From assembly GCF_910592395.1 (NCBI RefSeq), contig NC_088308.1, forward strand, positions 16,195,501 to 16,259,500: a DNA stretch of 64,000 nucleotides. Direction: 5' to 3'. This document shows positions 11,272 to 26,032 of the stretch, in pieces; positions within the stretch are counted from its first letter, which is position 1; the number at the start of each line of letters is the position of its first letter. The notes under the pieces were generated by a model. That model saw only the letters and a list, made by a program, of their open reading frames with translations. It did not search any database and was not told where the DNA came from. This DNA comes from Lineus longissimus (lineage: Eukaryota; Nemertea; Pilidiophora; Heteronemertea; Lineidae). The translations under genes were made by a program, and so were the position numbers.

Positions 11272-14200
11272 TAAAATGGATTGAGCGAGCTCTAGACATC
11301 AAAACATTTTTAAAATTTTGATGAAGATGAAGATAATTCACCCATTAGATTACAGGTTATCTGCTTTAGAATATGTTGGGAATGCTTTTACTCCGGCTAT
11401 AATTGTGTCACTCTACCTTACATGTGAGATTCACTATAATGGTGTTTATTTGATTTTTATTAAAACATTATTGTGCATATCTGGATCAAGTAGCCTACTT
11501 TTCGAGAGAAACATAATCTGTTTGGACCTATCAGTTTCTTCCATGTAGCACACCTGGTAGGATGGGAATGGCAGCCCATGAATACACACCAATGAGTCTT
11601 GAATGTGCATGTTCAACACATGGAAATTTTGTTCTGACTTCCGCTGACCATGGTGCTTAAAGGGGTACACCCCTCATAATTACTTGTGGTCCACTTAAAT
11701 AGAAATCCACTTAATACACAAATTTGTTGAACATTGGTATTTATAGTATTTATAGTATTTGTAGTATCTATCTACACAAAGGCAATGCTGAAAATCATAT
11801 TCCGTATGTACTAACACAATTGAAAATATTCAAATTCAATTACAAATTCAACATTTTTAACGAATGGCATAGGCCTTTAACTTTTAATAGACCACAAAGG
11901 AGTTTATTGGTTACCTTGCATGCTCAGTATTCCTGAAACAGTTCATCCCTATACATCCACTGCTAGTACTATGATCTCTGTCATATAATCAAATATTCTT
12001 TACAACAAAGGTACGTACATGTACAAACACTTCCAAAAATTATTTTTTACATTACATGTATGAGTAATTTATCATATATTATAATCATTAATATTTGATG
12101 ATTTACTTGTTGTTATGCATGCCTGCATCATTTTACGATCATCATCTGTCATCAATTAACATAAGGTAGGCCTAGTTTCAGTACAACTTCATCCAGGTAC
12201 TGTCAATCCCCTGTATGTATTGACATATATATTCTCAAAAAGTTCTCATGGACATGTGGACAACTTCAAAAACGAATTTCAAGAGTTTGCATAAAAGGGC
12301 AACAAAAAGAACAATGTTTACAATTGAAAATAAAGGTTCGAGTAATTTTCTTTTTGTGGTGATTCAAAAAATAACTTGACATGTTTGATTAAATTCCAAC
12401 ATGTCAAATCTCAGCAAGCAAAGCTCACCCCAGCGCTAAATCTGATGCTTCCATTTGATCATAAAATAGACCAAGATCCTAAATTATCCAACGAAATGGT
12501 TTATTGTAGCCAGAAATATCACCACTTCCACCTAGACGCGTTTGAATCCACAGATAATTTTGAATAGGGGCCATTATTAGCACCACCAAGAACCCAAAAT
12601 TAGTTACTATCAATGACGTTTTACTGATAAGGTGGTACAATGGTTTTTGGGGGAGGATGAGCTGGTGGGTACACCTGGTCACCTTCCCACAATCTCTGGT
12701 GAAAGGCAATGAGGCCCATCCGAGTTAAAAGTTGTGTTAAAGTTGGAGGGGGGGGGGGCAAAACACCCCTTATAAAATTTCTAGGCAAATATTTGCATGA
12801 AAATTATTGTTCAGCACCTTGTGCCAAAATATTGCAAATAGTTCAAAAGTTTGATAAGCGGAACAAGTCCAGACCGATTTGCAGCCCATTGCTACTGTCA
12901 GCAATAACATAATAGAAAACTGGTTTGAAGTAGAATTCGAATTTTGACAATCCTTTTGAGAAAGGTGTCTGCTATTGTCATCGAGACAGGTGCCTGTCCC
13001 TTGATGGACACTCCAATAGCCACCAAAATACAAAGGTGCTGGGACCTTGTGTTGTTGACTGACGACCTCTTGCACACCTCTCTAGGTGCCTACGGTGATA
13101 ACACTGGCGACCAGGGGTCAACCAGTCACGTATTTCCTTGTAATGGTGGCGCATTGAAATGAGCCCATAAAATTTGATAAATCGAGGAAACTCTTTAAAA
13201 ATAGGCTAACAACCTGATAGTGATATTGTTGCCTACATAGACTGATATGCTGAAGTGCCCTTGGTCTTCTGATCCAGGGTACAACTGGTTATATGAAGTA
13301 TGCAATACTAATATCTTTGTAAACATGCAATATTAATTCAGATCAACTATTTGTAAGTATCGCCCAGGTCTGATTTTGGAAAACAGCCCAAATACTATTT
13401 TTGTTTCGTAGAAGTCATGGGCAACACTTGAGGAGTGTGAGTGCATGATGTCACGTTACAGTAAAATTTGATGCCAACGACAACAAGACGATACATGACA
13501 AAATCAAATGTGATTCCTCTTTACTGGACCATTTGTACTTCCACATCTATCAAACGACCATTCTTTTCAGTTTGCATTAAATGATAGTCAACACAAAACT
13601 AGCAGCCAAAGAATTAAAAGCTGCTCAGAAAGGGTCAAACAGGACAGAAGTTGCCACCACCATGCGGGCTGCACTGAAGGCACCCAGTGCAACCAGAGGA
13701 CAAGGGGCTCCTTGCCTACAAGAATGTGATGAAGAGCTTCAGCAGCCTTCCAATAATGAAAGATGATACAAATTGAAGCAACTGCACAGCATCTCAAGAG
13801 AAGCATCCTAATAGAACTGGAATAACAATTCACTATGAACAACTCAAGTAATTAGTTTTATTGTGAGAATGATAAGATGGGTTGAGGCAACAATGACTAA
13901 CTTAAGGAGGAGCAATTCTATTTTAGATTGGAGTGCCTGGGCTAGAAAAGACATGATATATTGATTATTTAGCATCCTTTTGAGGGAATTGGCAACTCTG
14001 TGGCTTAAATATTCACATAGATGAACTGTGCGGTTTTCTTCAGCTTCAGCTTCTGCATAGGTGATTCACCTACCCAGAAGCTGAAGAAAACAGCGCTGTT
14101 CATCAATGGATCTATGGGTTTTCTCCACTTGCACCGAACACCAATTTAATATTAAAATAGTGAATAAAAGGAGTTATCTGGACCTGATATTTCCACAGAT

Positions 14201-15225
14201 TTTTCTGCAGCATTGTCAATGTTAAAGATTAGATTTCTTTTGGAAAAAAGTCTTTTGAAAACTGGAAAAATCATTTTTTTTGTATGCGTTCCACTTCCAG
14301 AAAAACAACATCACAGAAAAAGAATTATGAGCAAGATTCAGAATAGTGCACGAAACTACAACGACATTGTGCTCCAAATCTTTCTAATACTTTTTGCAAG
14401 ACACTTTTAAATACAAGTAATATTAACCAAGCGAGAATCAAGAACCAAGCCGGACAATATCATTCGACCTCGTTGACATTGCCTACCAGGAACATGTATC
14501 AAAAACGTTTTAAATTTACCGGTACTACCAATCACAACTTCTCTATTCACAGATGAAGTCACCTGACAAGCAATTGAAAAATTGGCGTTCATGTACGTGT
14601 TTGTGCAAGATATCTTCAGTTTGTATTTATCATTATCACAATCAAATGACAGAACAGTACACCAAAAAGGTGTTTTTCATGCAGATTTTTGCTAAACTGA
14701 CAAAGGACAACCTTATGCCTCCACCATCACCTAGAAGCTAGCTACATTTCATAAGAATTCTTTTGTCTGGCCCTTAGTGCTGGATTAGCTGAGACACCAT
14801 ACACTGCATAGTGAGAGAAAAAATGTATCCCAAGATACAATTCTAGACAATACACCAATATTAGGGGTCAGAGGAGAAAAAGACACTTATACACCTTCTC
14901 TCAAATGGTAAACCCTTTGAAGTCAGTTGATCAAACTGTCATGAAAGGCAATTTAAAATCAGTAGATTGCTTTGACCTTGCAGTCACTCTCAAAGTGAGC
15001 GTGCGCTGCGCAATCAGCTTATCCATAATTTGACTAGGAGACAGATCACATTAATGCAGCAAATTCATTCATCTGAAGAAGTTTTTGCTGTCAGGCTGAA
15101 TTTATGTGGCCATTCTCCTCAATCTGATCGCAGGGTGTGTACATAACTGCTGCCATTAGATTCCTGCATTATTCAGAGTTCTCCACTAGGCTTTTTGTCC
15201 GTGCTCAACGACCCAACAAAATCAT
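11272..15225. other. No gene seen
   Basis: AT-rich, non-coding. Notable only for a G-run near 12,748 and a short perfect hairpin (GTTTTCTTCAGCTTC / GAAGCTGAAGAAAAC) at 14,037-14,094. Confidence 0.5.
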
Positions 15226-15227
15226 TA

Positions 15228-15388
15228 CAGTAGAATCTACCTTAGCCCACCTCTCTATTAAGGACACCCTGTCTATTAAGGACACTAGTTTTGGTCCCAA
15301 ATTGGCCGTTTTCATTCAATTTGACCTCTCTAATCAGGACACCTCTCCAAAGGACAGCACTTGTCAGTCCCAAGGTTGTCCTTAATAG
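15228..15388. mobile_element. CAGTRGAACC MITE, copy a (partial)
   Basis: Starts TACAGTAGAATCTACC and carries TTAAGGACAC, TTTTGGTCCC and AATTTGACCTCTCTAATCAG, shared with the copy at 42,771. The right end is missing. Confidence 0.6.
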
Positions 15389-15592
15389 CCACTTAATGAT
15401 TGGAAATTGTTTAAATGCTGACAGCAGCTATTTCAATTAGTTTAATTTTGGTTTATTAAACAGCATGAAAATGACAGGCTCTCAATCAATGACAGTCAAT
15501 CAAAATTAGAACTTGAGAATTTCGATTTGATGTGCAGTATTGAATTCTTTACCGTACATTTCCGATAATTTCATGTTCACCAAGGGAGCCGT

Positions 15593-15765
15593 TAAGACTA
15601 GTGGCTAAGACTCGTTTTTAGCTGTCATGAACGTCCCTATTCAAACCTCGCAGACATCGTGAGAGACAAGTCAGGTCTCTTTGTCTAATTAAACTTGACT
15701 AACTCCACCCAGGTCTTTGGGTACTGGTCAGTAATGCTCAGGCTGGCCCTCAGGTCTACAAAAAG
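15593..15765 (+). mobile_element. Possible tRNA-derived SINE
   Basis: TTAAGACTAGTGGCTAAGAC resembles a class II tRNA A box, and TATTCAAACCTCGC about 45 bp later resembles a B box. No clear tail. Confidence 0.35.
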
Positions 15766-18700
15766 TTTCAGCAATCAGGATATACCGGTTTTACAGTTTT
15801 AGAGCCAACTTTGAAGTCGGAGGATAACCCCAACTAGCTGATATGACTTAACCCCTAAAGTATCTAACTTTTAACTAATGGCAATCCTTTGTTTATAAGA
15901 TAACCATCAGGTCGAATTCATCCTCCTAAAATAGCCAAGAAAACGCAAGGTACACCATGATAAATCAGCCTCGTAATAAACATGATTCCCTTGATCCAAA
16001 TTAATAATCCATTACTAACTGGACACTGAGCAGAGTGATTGGTTTTATGATACCCCCAATGAGTATGAATGAATCCTTGGCTCAGAAATAAACAAAACCT
16101 CAAACAGTGAGATCACTGGTAATACATTCATGATACATTATCGGTCTGTAGTAAAACACTTGTAGCAGCTTTTCAGATTGATGAGTGCTAGATTCCAACA
16201 ACTGAAACAAAATTCAATAGCTAAAAGTAAGAATTGATACAGACTAGTCTTTGTTACATGTTATTGTTGCGAAAACTAAAGTTACCCTCAATGGGATTGG
16301 CCTATTTTGTTGCAGCGACGAATGATGTGATAGATAATATAGAGTGGAACCACCTGAAGTGGACACCTCTTTGGGACACCCCCACTTAGTATTAATGACA
16401 CTAGTTTTGACCCAAGTTGGTTGTTTTTATCCAATTTTACCACAGTAATCAGGAAAACTCTTTATCAAGGACAGCACTCGCTAGTCCCGAGGGTGTCCGT
16501 AATAGAAAAGTTCTAATGTAATGATTACAAAAATCTATCATTAGCGCGTGGAGAGAGAATCCCCTTAAAATATGGAGACAATTCAGTTTTAACTTTCATC
16601 TTCTGACATGTCTGATACCAGTTTCTTTCTAGTTGCAGAAGCGAGTGAGTGGCCATTTCTCAAGTAATGTCCATTGAAGCGGGAGAACCTTCGAGCACAT
16701 TGATCAAGGAAAAGTTGGCTACCTGTGGTAATTACCACTAAGTCAAGACTGCAAGCTCGCTTATCACGGATTTGTACCTGGCTGTGAAACAAGTGGTTGT
16801 TCAATTACAGTCTTTATTAACCCATTCAGGAAAGCCATTATCCATACAGTTTCAACACTTACATACACGTGTTTGTCATCCAAATTTCTGTATACATCAC
16901 ATTTATCACAAACTGCAGACACGGCAGATGGTATGATATGGTTCTAAAAGATTTTTAAACGATACGTAGGAAGGATGTACAACGATACAGATGGTACATG
17001 TACCGTTTTAATGAACAAACATGACAAAACCAGATTACCACAAACCACCAGGTATAGAAACTTCACCATCGTACATGTCATAAAAATGCATATAAAGCCA
17101 TGCCACCACCATTTCGGGAGCAAACTGAAGCAACAATGCTTGCCTATAAGACTTGTCCTTGTATGTAGAAGTCACAAAAGGTGCAGATTTTCAGATGTGT
17201 CAAAGTCCACAGTAAATGAGACTTTCCACTCTCATTTACTTGTAGCAAGATTTCAACACTTCAAATGCCTCATACCTAAAAGTGATCATGAGTATTAGCT
17301 TTCTGTCACACCTCTTTATTTGCCATGTTCATTCTGACCGTGCAGAGTAAAAAAACGCTCAAGAAATTACATGAAGTTTACTTGAAGTTTATGTATACGC
17401 ATACATGCACGTGGAGTTTCCTAGGCTTCTAGAACATTTGTCAAACAAACAAGAAGACCAGTGGTACCATATCCGCCATGCAACACACATTTTTTAGGAT
17501 AAAACTGACCCCTGAATCTATGGAATAAATGACGAATGAATATCTCTTCCTCTGCTGACAACTGAGGAACATCAACAATTTTCCCTCGGCTGATCTCATT
17601 ATTGAGAGCACATCGATGGAAAATATTCTATTACCTCTCTCCCGAGAGATTGCGCATTCCTGCTCTTCCTTGTTCACCATCGGAGCCAATCATAGAATGG
17701 AGAAACACTGATATTCTACATTCATAGCATTCATTGGCTTTGATACTCCTGAAAGTCAGGGTTGTGGAGGAGGCTAATCTTGTTGGACGTTTTGACATTA
17801 TTGGATGACAGACGAAAGGTGTTAGAGAAAAAGGCATCAAAGCCAAGTCTGACAAAGGATCTGTAGGCACGGTGGGGACTGACATGCTGGATACATGTAT
17901 TCATTTATATTTGTAGAGATTACATATAAATGTCAGAACACCCCCAGAGCTAATAATGTAGCAACATGTAAACAGTTTCAAAACTAGGATTGTCAAGCAA
18001 CTCTCTTCACCGCAGAGAAAAGAAAACTTTCTTAGCAATCTTGCCTTCCGTGTTCAGGTTAAATCAGCTCACAGGCATTTCAAATAGGTGAAAGTACGAG
18101 GAATTATTTCTACCCTTCCATACTCATACTGACAACTTAAAATTCCCCAATCAGTTTTTGGATGATACATGAAGAGCATATGTTGTTGGTTAGCAATGCC
18201 AATGATTGCAGATGCCATCCACCAGAATTCATGTTACCATCTGCATGACCAGGTAGATTCGATGAAGGCTGGCATCAAGTTAATAGATAATGATCAATGA
18301 ACATCTCACGGGTTTGCACATTCCTGCGGTGATTCACTGAACACTTATTGCTTGAAGTTGTTGTGGTCTATTGATGGACTGCCTTGATTCAAACCCAATA
18401 TAACGATGTCACTAAACATTCAGGACATCACGTCATCCCAGGAATCTGGGCGTTGTATAAATCTTACGCCAATACGTAACCACCTTATGATCAACAAAAT
18501 TTCATTTGGATCAGCACAAACATATATTCATTCATAGGAATGGGCTGATTACCTCTTCAAAATGTTTTTACTTTTCCTATTTTGTCTGTAAACTTTTTTC
18601 TGAAAGCGTTTGACATTTTTCCAATTTTTTTCAACTCTATTAACTTAATAGTACGTAGAAATATTTTTTCCAACATACTCAATGTTTTTAGCACACACAT

Positions 18701-21700
18701 CTCCTGGCACGAGAACTTTCCACACTCTGACCCGGACGTCAAACTTTATGTCAACCCAATACCATGAGGCTTAGTCACTCACATGTCCTCATACAACCAG
18801 GGTTAAAGGCCAAACTTCAGAGAGTATGTATGTCAACAGAAATCTTGAGTGCCGATCCACCCAGTGTCTGGTACACATGTACTGTATCCATATACATCAT
18901 AAGGAAACAGGTACCAGTTTTATTCTGTTCCTCATCTCCGCACAGAGTGCCGCCAATGCATTGATCTGCACTAATATGATCACTGCACAGAGGGCTCACT
19001 TGGGTCCAGATGATTGAATAGGCAATGATTCTGTCAGATTTTGTACAACTTTTTCCATTTTATGTGCAATTGAATAAGATAATGGGGACTAAATCATCGT
19101 GGAAAGTAACTGGGCAGATGACAGCTTCAGTATAATAATACCCTTTTCATCTCTGTTGGTCATTTTTAGTGTGCAGACTGCAGGGCGCCCTAAATGCAAG
19201 GGCACACTTGAGCTGTCAAGTCTGTTCTACCCGAATCACCCCGGTGTATGAATTGGTAAAATGCACAAAGCTTATTATATTTTCTCTGTCATATTTTCTG
19301 GAGTAGACCATCTATCTTGCTGATATGATAACCTGTCACAAAACGCTGACTTGCCAAATAAAAAAATACCATAAAAATTGTTTGCTTGAACTAACCTTGT
19401 GATTGACTTTTTAACCAGGGAACACCATGAACACTGCAGGTTTGACATTAACATCGCACATGTATGGTACGAACTGAAAGAAGACTTTTTTCAAACTTTC
19501 ATGTTCGACAAACACTTGGAGGTGATCTGGGAGTCAATTTTATTGCCATATGGTTTTGAAATCAAGTGCAAGAGTTTGTGCAAACTGTGCTAACAGTTTC
19601 GGCAAAAAGGCTTTAAACCTGTGATTTACATACACGTATGAAAATGGGGACTTGGAACCTTGATTTTACATTTGTACAGTCATTTTTTTTTTCAGTTATT
19701 GTCTTTCACTAGTGACCCGAGGGCTCAACTTCTCAACTCCGCCAGCCACCAAAGGTCTCTGATGTACATTTAGAGTGCACTTTTAGCAGCAGAAGATCAC
19801 TGCCCGGACAGATTGCAACCAATAGTAAAGGGACAATTTTGTGGTTGAAACAGTTCTTCACTGATTAGACATAAATGTGATTGTGGGAAGCGGTTTTTAA
19901 AATGTGATGGTGGTACAGAAAGCCCTTGCACTTGCAGTGGGGGATAAGTTTAAAATTTGAAAATGTTTACGTATTTTCAAGAACACTTTGATATATATCA
20001 GACAAGTCAAAAATTAAAACTCACCAAAGTACTGAAATTGTGCAATACATGGACTTTCAATTGCTGAAACTTAACTCTTGGAAGAATTCAGTGAATTTCA
20101 TGGTTGTACAGCTGTGCACACTACATCATCATCAAACAATGTGCTCTGTACATGTCTGTGAAACTAAAGGCGCACATTGCAAGACTGAATTGATTGAAAA
20201 AGACTTGAGGAAATGAGATGGTGCATTTTCACTTACCAAGAAAATGTAAAATTAAGTAGGCTGAATGGTTGGTCATGCGAAATCTCCTTAATTTTTTACA
20301 ACTATGATGTCACCATGACATGCATGACATCATATTCATGATGAAACTTCTCTTCCAATCTCTGGACTATGTAGTGGGGTGTTTAAAGATCAGTGGCTCT
20401 TTGTGTCAACCAGGGAGTAAACAATTTTACTCTCCCAATTATGAGTAATTCCATTCTGAATCAAATTGTCCACATCATACTCATAGCAAAAAGGAACTAA
20501 AGACGGAATTTGAATACTATTTTCTATTGACAATTTATATTAGTTTGAAGTCTATGGTTTCTTCCAGGTTATGAACCAATGACAGCATATATGAAATGAT
20601 ATAAAATAACTCAGATTTGCCTGAAACTTTGTTGCTTGGTTTACACTATAAAATAAAACGACAAGTTTTTTGTTTCAACTGATTTTTCTTCAGAAATTTA
20701 CCGATTTAAAAGAGTTTGCTCAACAATTAATCATGAAAATACACTGGTGAAAAAAGGAGAAAATTTTGGTTATGTACGGGACACGCCACATCCCATTTTT
20801 AAAAGTCATGATATAAAAAATTTACTCATCTCTTGAAAATCTGAGGAGTTGCAGCACATAGTCATCGTCATTTCTTACTACAATAAAGGAAATCACTGTC
20901 ATAGAAACACTTGTGAAGGTGTATCCTGAGGTGCTTGTTTGAAGTCAGTTAAAAACAGGTAAGGGTGTACGAAGATACCCCTTCAATAAAAAAATCATAA
21001 GTTGAAAAATAGTACACAAGTTATCACAGAAATTCCTGGGTATCAAATTCAGCCAAATCTGGATGAGAAAATGCCAATCCTAACACTCTATGTGGTCACA
21101 TATTTTATACCAAACCTCTCAAACTTTGACATTTTCTCCAGGATGACACAAAAATGGTCAAAATGGGTTATGTACCGGACACAAAACGAGCTGTAGCAAA
21201 AAATTGGCCGATCTTAGCACAATTTTCAGTGCGGGGCCATCAAATATAATATATAACCCCTAGGAAAGGTAAAAAGCTGAAAAGATCATCTCTGCATGCA
21301 CAAATATCTGAAATAGACCCCCGTTACGTTTTTTTAAAAAAAAGGGCCAATGATCTTGAAACACCCCTAGTCTGTATGAAAGTAAAAGACAAAACTTCCA
21401 TTGTGATGTCTTGACCCTGTGAATAATAGACCAAAGACTCTGAGCTGATTCTGAGTGAATGCCCCCTCTTCGCTTAAATGAACAGAAGCTTGATAGGGAA
21501 ACCCTCTTGAGACGATACCATGACTCACACAAATTAGACAAAGAACGGCCCTCGGGGAAAGCCACACGGTGACAGTGACACCACGATGGAATACACTGGA
21601 GATTTGCCTGTGATCAGCAGCAGCTCACCACACGAACTGTCCACAACGAACATTCTAATCTGTATTCATGTCCATGAACCAGGATGGTTTGATACACCGG

Positions 21701-24700
21701 GAAACAGCTCATTATATTAGAATTCCCCCAACGTGAAACGTGCAAAAGAAGATAAGGCAATAATGGCTGTGATTAGAAAGATGACGTGTAAATACAATAC
21801 GTACATTTCACACGTTTATTGCCTTGATTTCGAATCTTGTAATAGAAATGGGTACTGGTATTGCAAGCACACATCGACATGATGTGCCAGGAACTTGTGA
21901 GCAAGATGCCGAGAAACTTGATCATTTCTAAATTGGGGTGATGCATGAAAAGACGAAATGTGGGGAAGCGATCATGTCAACAAACTTCCACCACAATGAG
22001 CAAAGAGCCATTTGCATGCCCTGCGTGCAGCGTACATTTTATTTTTAGTTTTTTACGCTGCAGCCAAGCACGTTCACCGAGGCAAAAATATTATGATTTT
22101 CATTATGACACGTGGTATGACATCATTAGCTTTTTGACTTCAGAATAGGAGGCAATTTGCCATTAGTCAATTGACGACATCAGAGACGATAAGATAGTCT
22201 TTGTAAAGGTAATTCAGAATAAGATCACAATAAATGGGCCTGGTTGTAATAGAAATGTGGTAAAGCACACCAACTGGTTTGAAGTATCAAACAGGCTTTT
22301 TGAAAGAAATCAGTATTGAGTCTTATAATAAAAGCACTAACAAAACATACACTGTACTTTGTTCCTGGGTATCAGAAATGTGAGATGTGTCACGGGATTA
22401 TACAAGCATCCCAGGTGAAATATCCAGGGTAAGCAGATCCAGGGTAAAGGCAGTATACAGTATCTCCAGTATGCAGGGATTTCACAAGGATTCGTTGTGG
22501 GGGTGTGTTTTGAGGAGGTGGCAAAATGTCTTAAATGCATTATTTTTAAATATCATCCAGTGACCAGTAGATTTTCATAGAATTCCCATTTTTCTGGGAT
22601 ATGTGTATTTGTGATTGAAATCCTTAATGCTGAATATAGATCCCAGCAACACTGATAGGTTATATCTAAGTTTTTTTCCGCTTCGGAACTACATACAGTA
22701 GGATGAACTTAAATAACTGGAGTTTGTGTGGGATTGCGTGATTGAGGTCAGTACATTGTACGTTGTAACCTGCAACTATTCTTGTCAGAACTTTTGATGT
22801 GATCATGATCTAATTCATCGTGATAAGCATTTTTACTCGGCCCTGAACTTGACTGTCACGAAATACAGCCTAGTTTTAGATGTTGCCAACTATTGCATCC
22901 CCAGGGTCAGCCTGGCGCGCCAACAGGCTGGCTGCTACATGAGGTTGAAAAGCCCTGGCTGATGCAATAAATATTGAACAAAGGCACTTCAAGATGAGAC
23001 GAGTTACAAACCACACACTTACATCACATGACCAATTGAATTGATTCTGCTATAGACTTGACTAGACTTAAGTCCTAGTACATGCAGTACAAGTACAATG
23101 AGAACAGGTGATTAAGATAGACAGATGGCAATGTTTGAAAAAACGCGGCACTGCACAACGTACACTAGGCTTTCAATCATGTCACCAGGCTTGGTTGACG
23201 TACATGTAGTGGCTCAGAATTTTCACTATTCAGTTTAACGGTATTTGGCTCCATTATGAATTTCTGGTAAGAATGTACAATACATCTGTACATGGTGCAA
23301 TAATCAGATAGAGTTATGAATTGAAAGGGTCCAGCAATAGTATTTTAAAATATCATGATAACAGAGTGAATATATTTTGTCTATTTTTTGGAACCATTTG
23401 ATTCATCATGATAGATACTAAAAAGTGTTCTTTTATGCCCTGTCACCGACAGGCCTATCACCAAATTCCTGTGCCAGACACGTAGGTACAATGAGGAGTT
23501 TGCTTGCAACTTACATGCAGGTGGTGAAGGAAATTCTCCTCTATCCCTTCCCAAGGCTAAATAATTGCCTAAATATATCACAACAAGAACAACAGTAGGC
23601 CTACTGGTCGAGTTTAAATTATTTTTAAAAATTCAAAAGATGCATTCCACAACCCCACTCATGTCATGTCATGAGTCATGATTCAACTCATGCAAGTGTT
23701 TTCTTGTACGATTATCTCAATAGACTGCCCTGCAAACGAGAGATTTTGGTCAAAAACCTGTAATAAACATTGAATGCGACAAAGTTAAATCTTATTTGGG
23801 GAGGTCAGCAGCACAGACCTGTGGCGGTGACACTGACAGTGACAAGAATCAATCATCGCTGAGACCTGCAATATAATCCAATCATGCCAGTGATTGCAAG
23901 CTGGACCAGCAGACGAACTTCCTTTTCATTTGTCTTTCCAGCAACAACATGAACAAGTAAGGTATTCATAATTACAATTATACAATCTCGCCCCGGCCTC
24001 AGTGTGCATAAAATGTTTACGGTGAAATCATTTCTACACTGTAGACTAGTTTCTATCGTTAACTGTACTGAGGGCAGTGAGGCAATAAAATTGTATCACT
24101 TTACCTTACATGTAGTACATAACGAATCCTTCTGTTTCCAACGTCTCTTTGGTACCGATTGTGTAAAAATTGGTACTGGATTGCCAAATTTTAATGCCGT
24201 TTCAATCATTTAGAATAGATTGTGACATTGTCTTTCTAAATTTCATTGAAAATAGTGTCATGATGAATGTTAACAGCAATAATACGTGCAATGTGGCAAA
24301 GTTTGGGGTCCTGACATTGAAGGTGCTATTTATTGTGATTTCAACCATTTACTTACTGCTTTTGCTGGCCCGGTTCTTGTGGAGAATCTTTTCGACTGAA
24401 TGGACATCTTGATCCCTGACAGCTCGTAGCAGTTCCTGATCCTTTCCCATCATCCAATTGCACTGTTTACAATACAACTTCTAATTTTGTCAGGGCTCAG
24501 GCCTTACACAGCTGCACAGACAGCGGTGATAGTATAGTACTGACGTCAGTGACGACACGTCAGTCAGTACGAGTAAACATTTGATGATCTGTAGACTACT
24601 GGAACTACCGGAACCGGTACATCAAATGTCAAATGCAATCTTGCTTTCTTTCTTACATCTTAAGTTGTGTATGGCCAGCCAATCTACTCATGTATCCTAT

Positions 24701-25576
24701 AATAGCCTTCACACCATGCACACACTTGGGTCTGTCAAAAAAGCTGTTTACTTCTGTACTGAATGTACTGGTACTACACAGTCAACATGTACACAAAAAC
24801 TGGCATGTAGCGTGACACTGACAGTCACAGTGCCTATCCAACGTACGAATAAAAATATGAACGTTCTCCAAGATTATAGCACTGATTTTTGGCAAGACAC
24901 CACTCAAATAGAGAATACTATGCACTACATCTCTAGAAAATTACACAATCTACATGACCGTAAAGCTGTGTTGTATTTCTGAGATGAAAACTGCGAGAAA
25001 AAGTTAGATTTAAAAGCCACAAGAAACTTTCCTCTAAAACTACACGTCAAAGCGGCTTGGCTTATTGCATTGTATTGGTTTATTCCCACGAATCCACCAG
25101 AGCCATAGCCTAGTACAATTAGGTCCCGCTTGGTGGCGCTGAGACGGCCGCTGGAGAGCAGGTCATGTGATCTTTGAGATTTCGCGGGAAATGTAAGGGG
25201 CAGATTTTTCATTGGGAATTAACGTCAATCAACATTAACATGGCGATATTTTATGATTATAAATAACTACACCGAGCAGAGATGATCGAAAAACCAATTG
25301 TGAAAATGAATTGTTCTATTGCCGAATCACATGAAAGCAGGATTAACAGTAGGCTACAATCACGGCTTAGCTTGAATGAACCAAATCACAGCGAAGTCTG
25401 ATTGTATTCAAATCAGAACAAAACGGGATGGGTGACGCGAATCACGGAAAAGCGTGTCTCAAACAATCACGATTTTTCGTGTTTGCCTCGACTGCATGGC
25501 CTGTAGCCCAGGGCAGGCCAACAAAGTATACCTACATCTCATTGCATGTACACAGCGCATCAGGTCGATGTCAATT
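15766..25576. other. Gene desert with sparse repeats
   Basis: About 9.8 kb without a supported gene. A CAGTRGAACC-related MITE remnant lies at about 16,340-16,520. A phrase GTTATGTACSGGACAC occurs twice (near 20,770 and 21,170). A full CRE palindrome TGACGTCA is at 24,541-24,548, and an E2F-like ATTTCGCGGGAAAT at 25,179-25,192. Confidence 0.45.
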
Positions 25577-25792
25577 AAAGTGGGACAATAGGCAGGAGCA
25601 GAGGCCTGCCATATTAAGGTTACTAATACACACAGTAAGGGCCCTTTCAGATTCAGCACTAAATGTAGGCCTATTCCTCGTAAAAGCGTAAATCATTTCG
25701 ACGTACTGTGAGATATGAGAGACCCCTATTGGCGACTTCGTGAAACTTTATCTTGCCTGCCTAGCTGCTGCCTATATAATTTGTCCCTTTAA
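25577..25792 (-). mobile_element. TTAA-flanked MITE, copy A
   Basis: Ends AAAGTGGGACAATAGGCAGG and TATATAATTTGTCCCTTT, with TTAA overlapping both outer edges, as in piggyBac-type insertions. It is the reverse complement of copy B at 28,487 (shared core GACCCCTATTGGCGACTT). Confidence 0.72.
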
Positions 25793-25936
25793 GGTCGCAC
25801 CTCGCATAGAAGCACCTGGGAAATCGATCCCAATTTTATCAACTTTATATGAGTTTTGACACGTATCACAATCGAAATCTCACGAAGTCAGCCTATATCT
25901 CGTTCCTTGTGTCCAACACTAGGCCCTAGTGATGAA

Positions 25937-26032
25937 ATGAAGAAATACGAGAACCTATGGATTGTCCTAGGTATGAGTGCTGTAGGATTAGGGGTCTACT
26001 ACTTTTTTGTTAGAAAGAGGATGAGAGAGTAA
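25937..26032 (+). CDS. Possible small single-pass membrane protein (31 aa)
   Basis: ATG to TAA encodes 31 residues: a short polar N-terminus (MKKYEN), a 17-residue hydrophobic helix (LWIVLGMSAVGLGVYYF) and a basic tail (FVRKRMRE). This layout is typical of small inner-mitochondrial or ER tail-anchored peptides. An overlapping ATGAAATGA lies just upstream. I do not recognise the family. It could be chance, since 31 codons is short, but the amphipathic order and positive-outside tail are more gene-like than the surrounding ORFs. Confidence 0.33.
   Translation: MKKYENLWIVLGMSAVGLGVYYFFVRKRMRE

Noticed and set aside
13581-13766. 61-codon ORF with KLAAKELKAAQKG
   Set aside because: Superficially like a helical ESCRT or coiled-coil start but too short and without conserved continuation.
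24581-24982. 133-codon plus ORF
   Set aside because: No recognisable domain, biased composition or splice context; length is within chance for this AT content.
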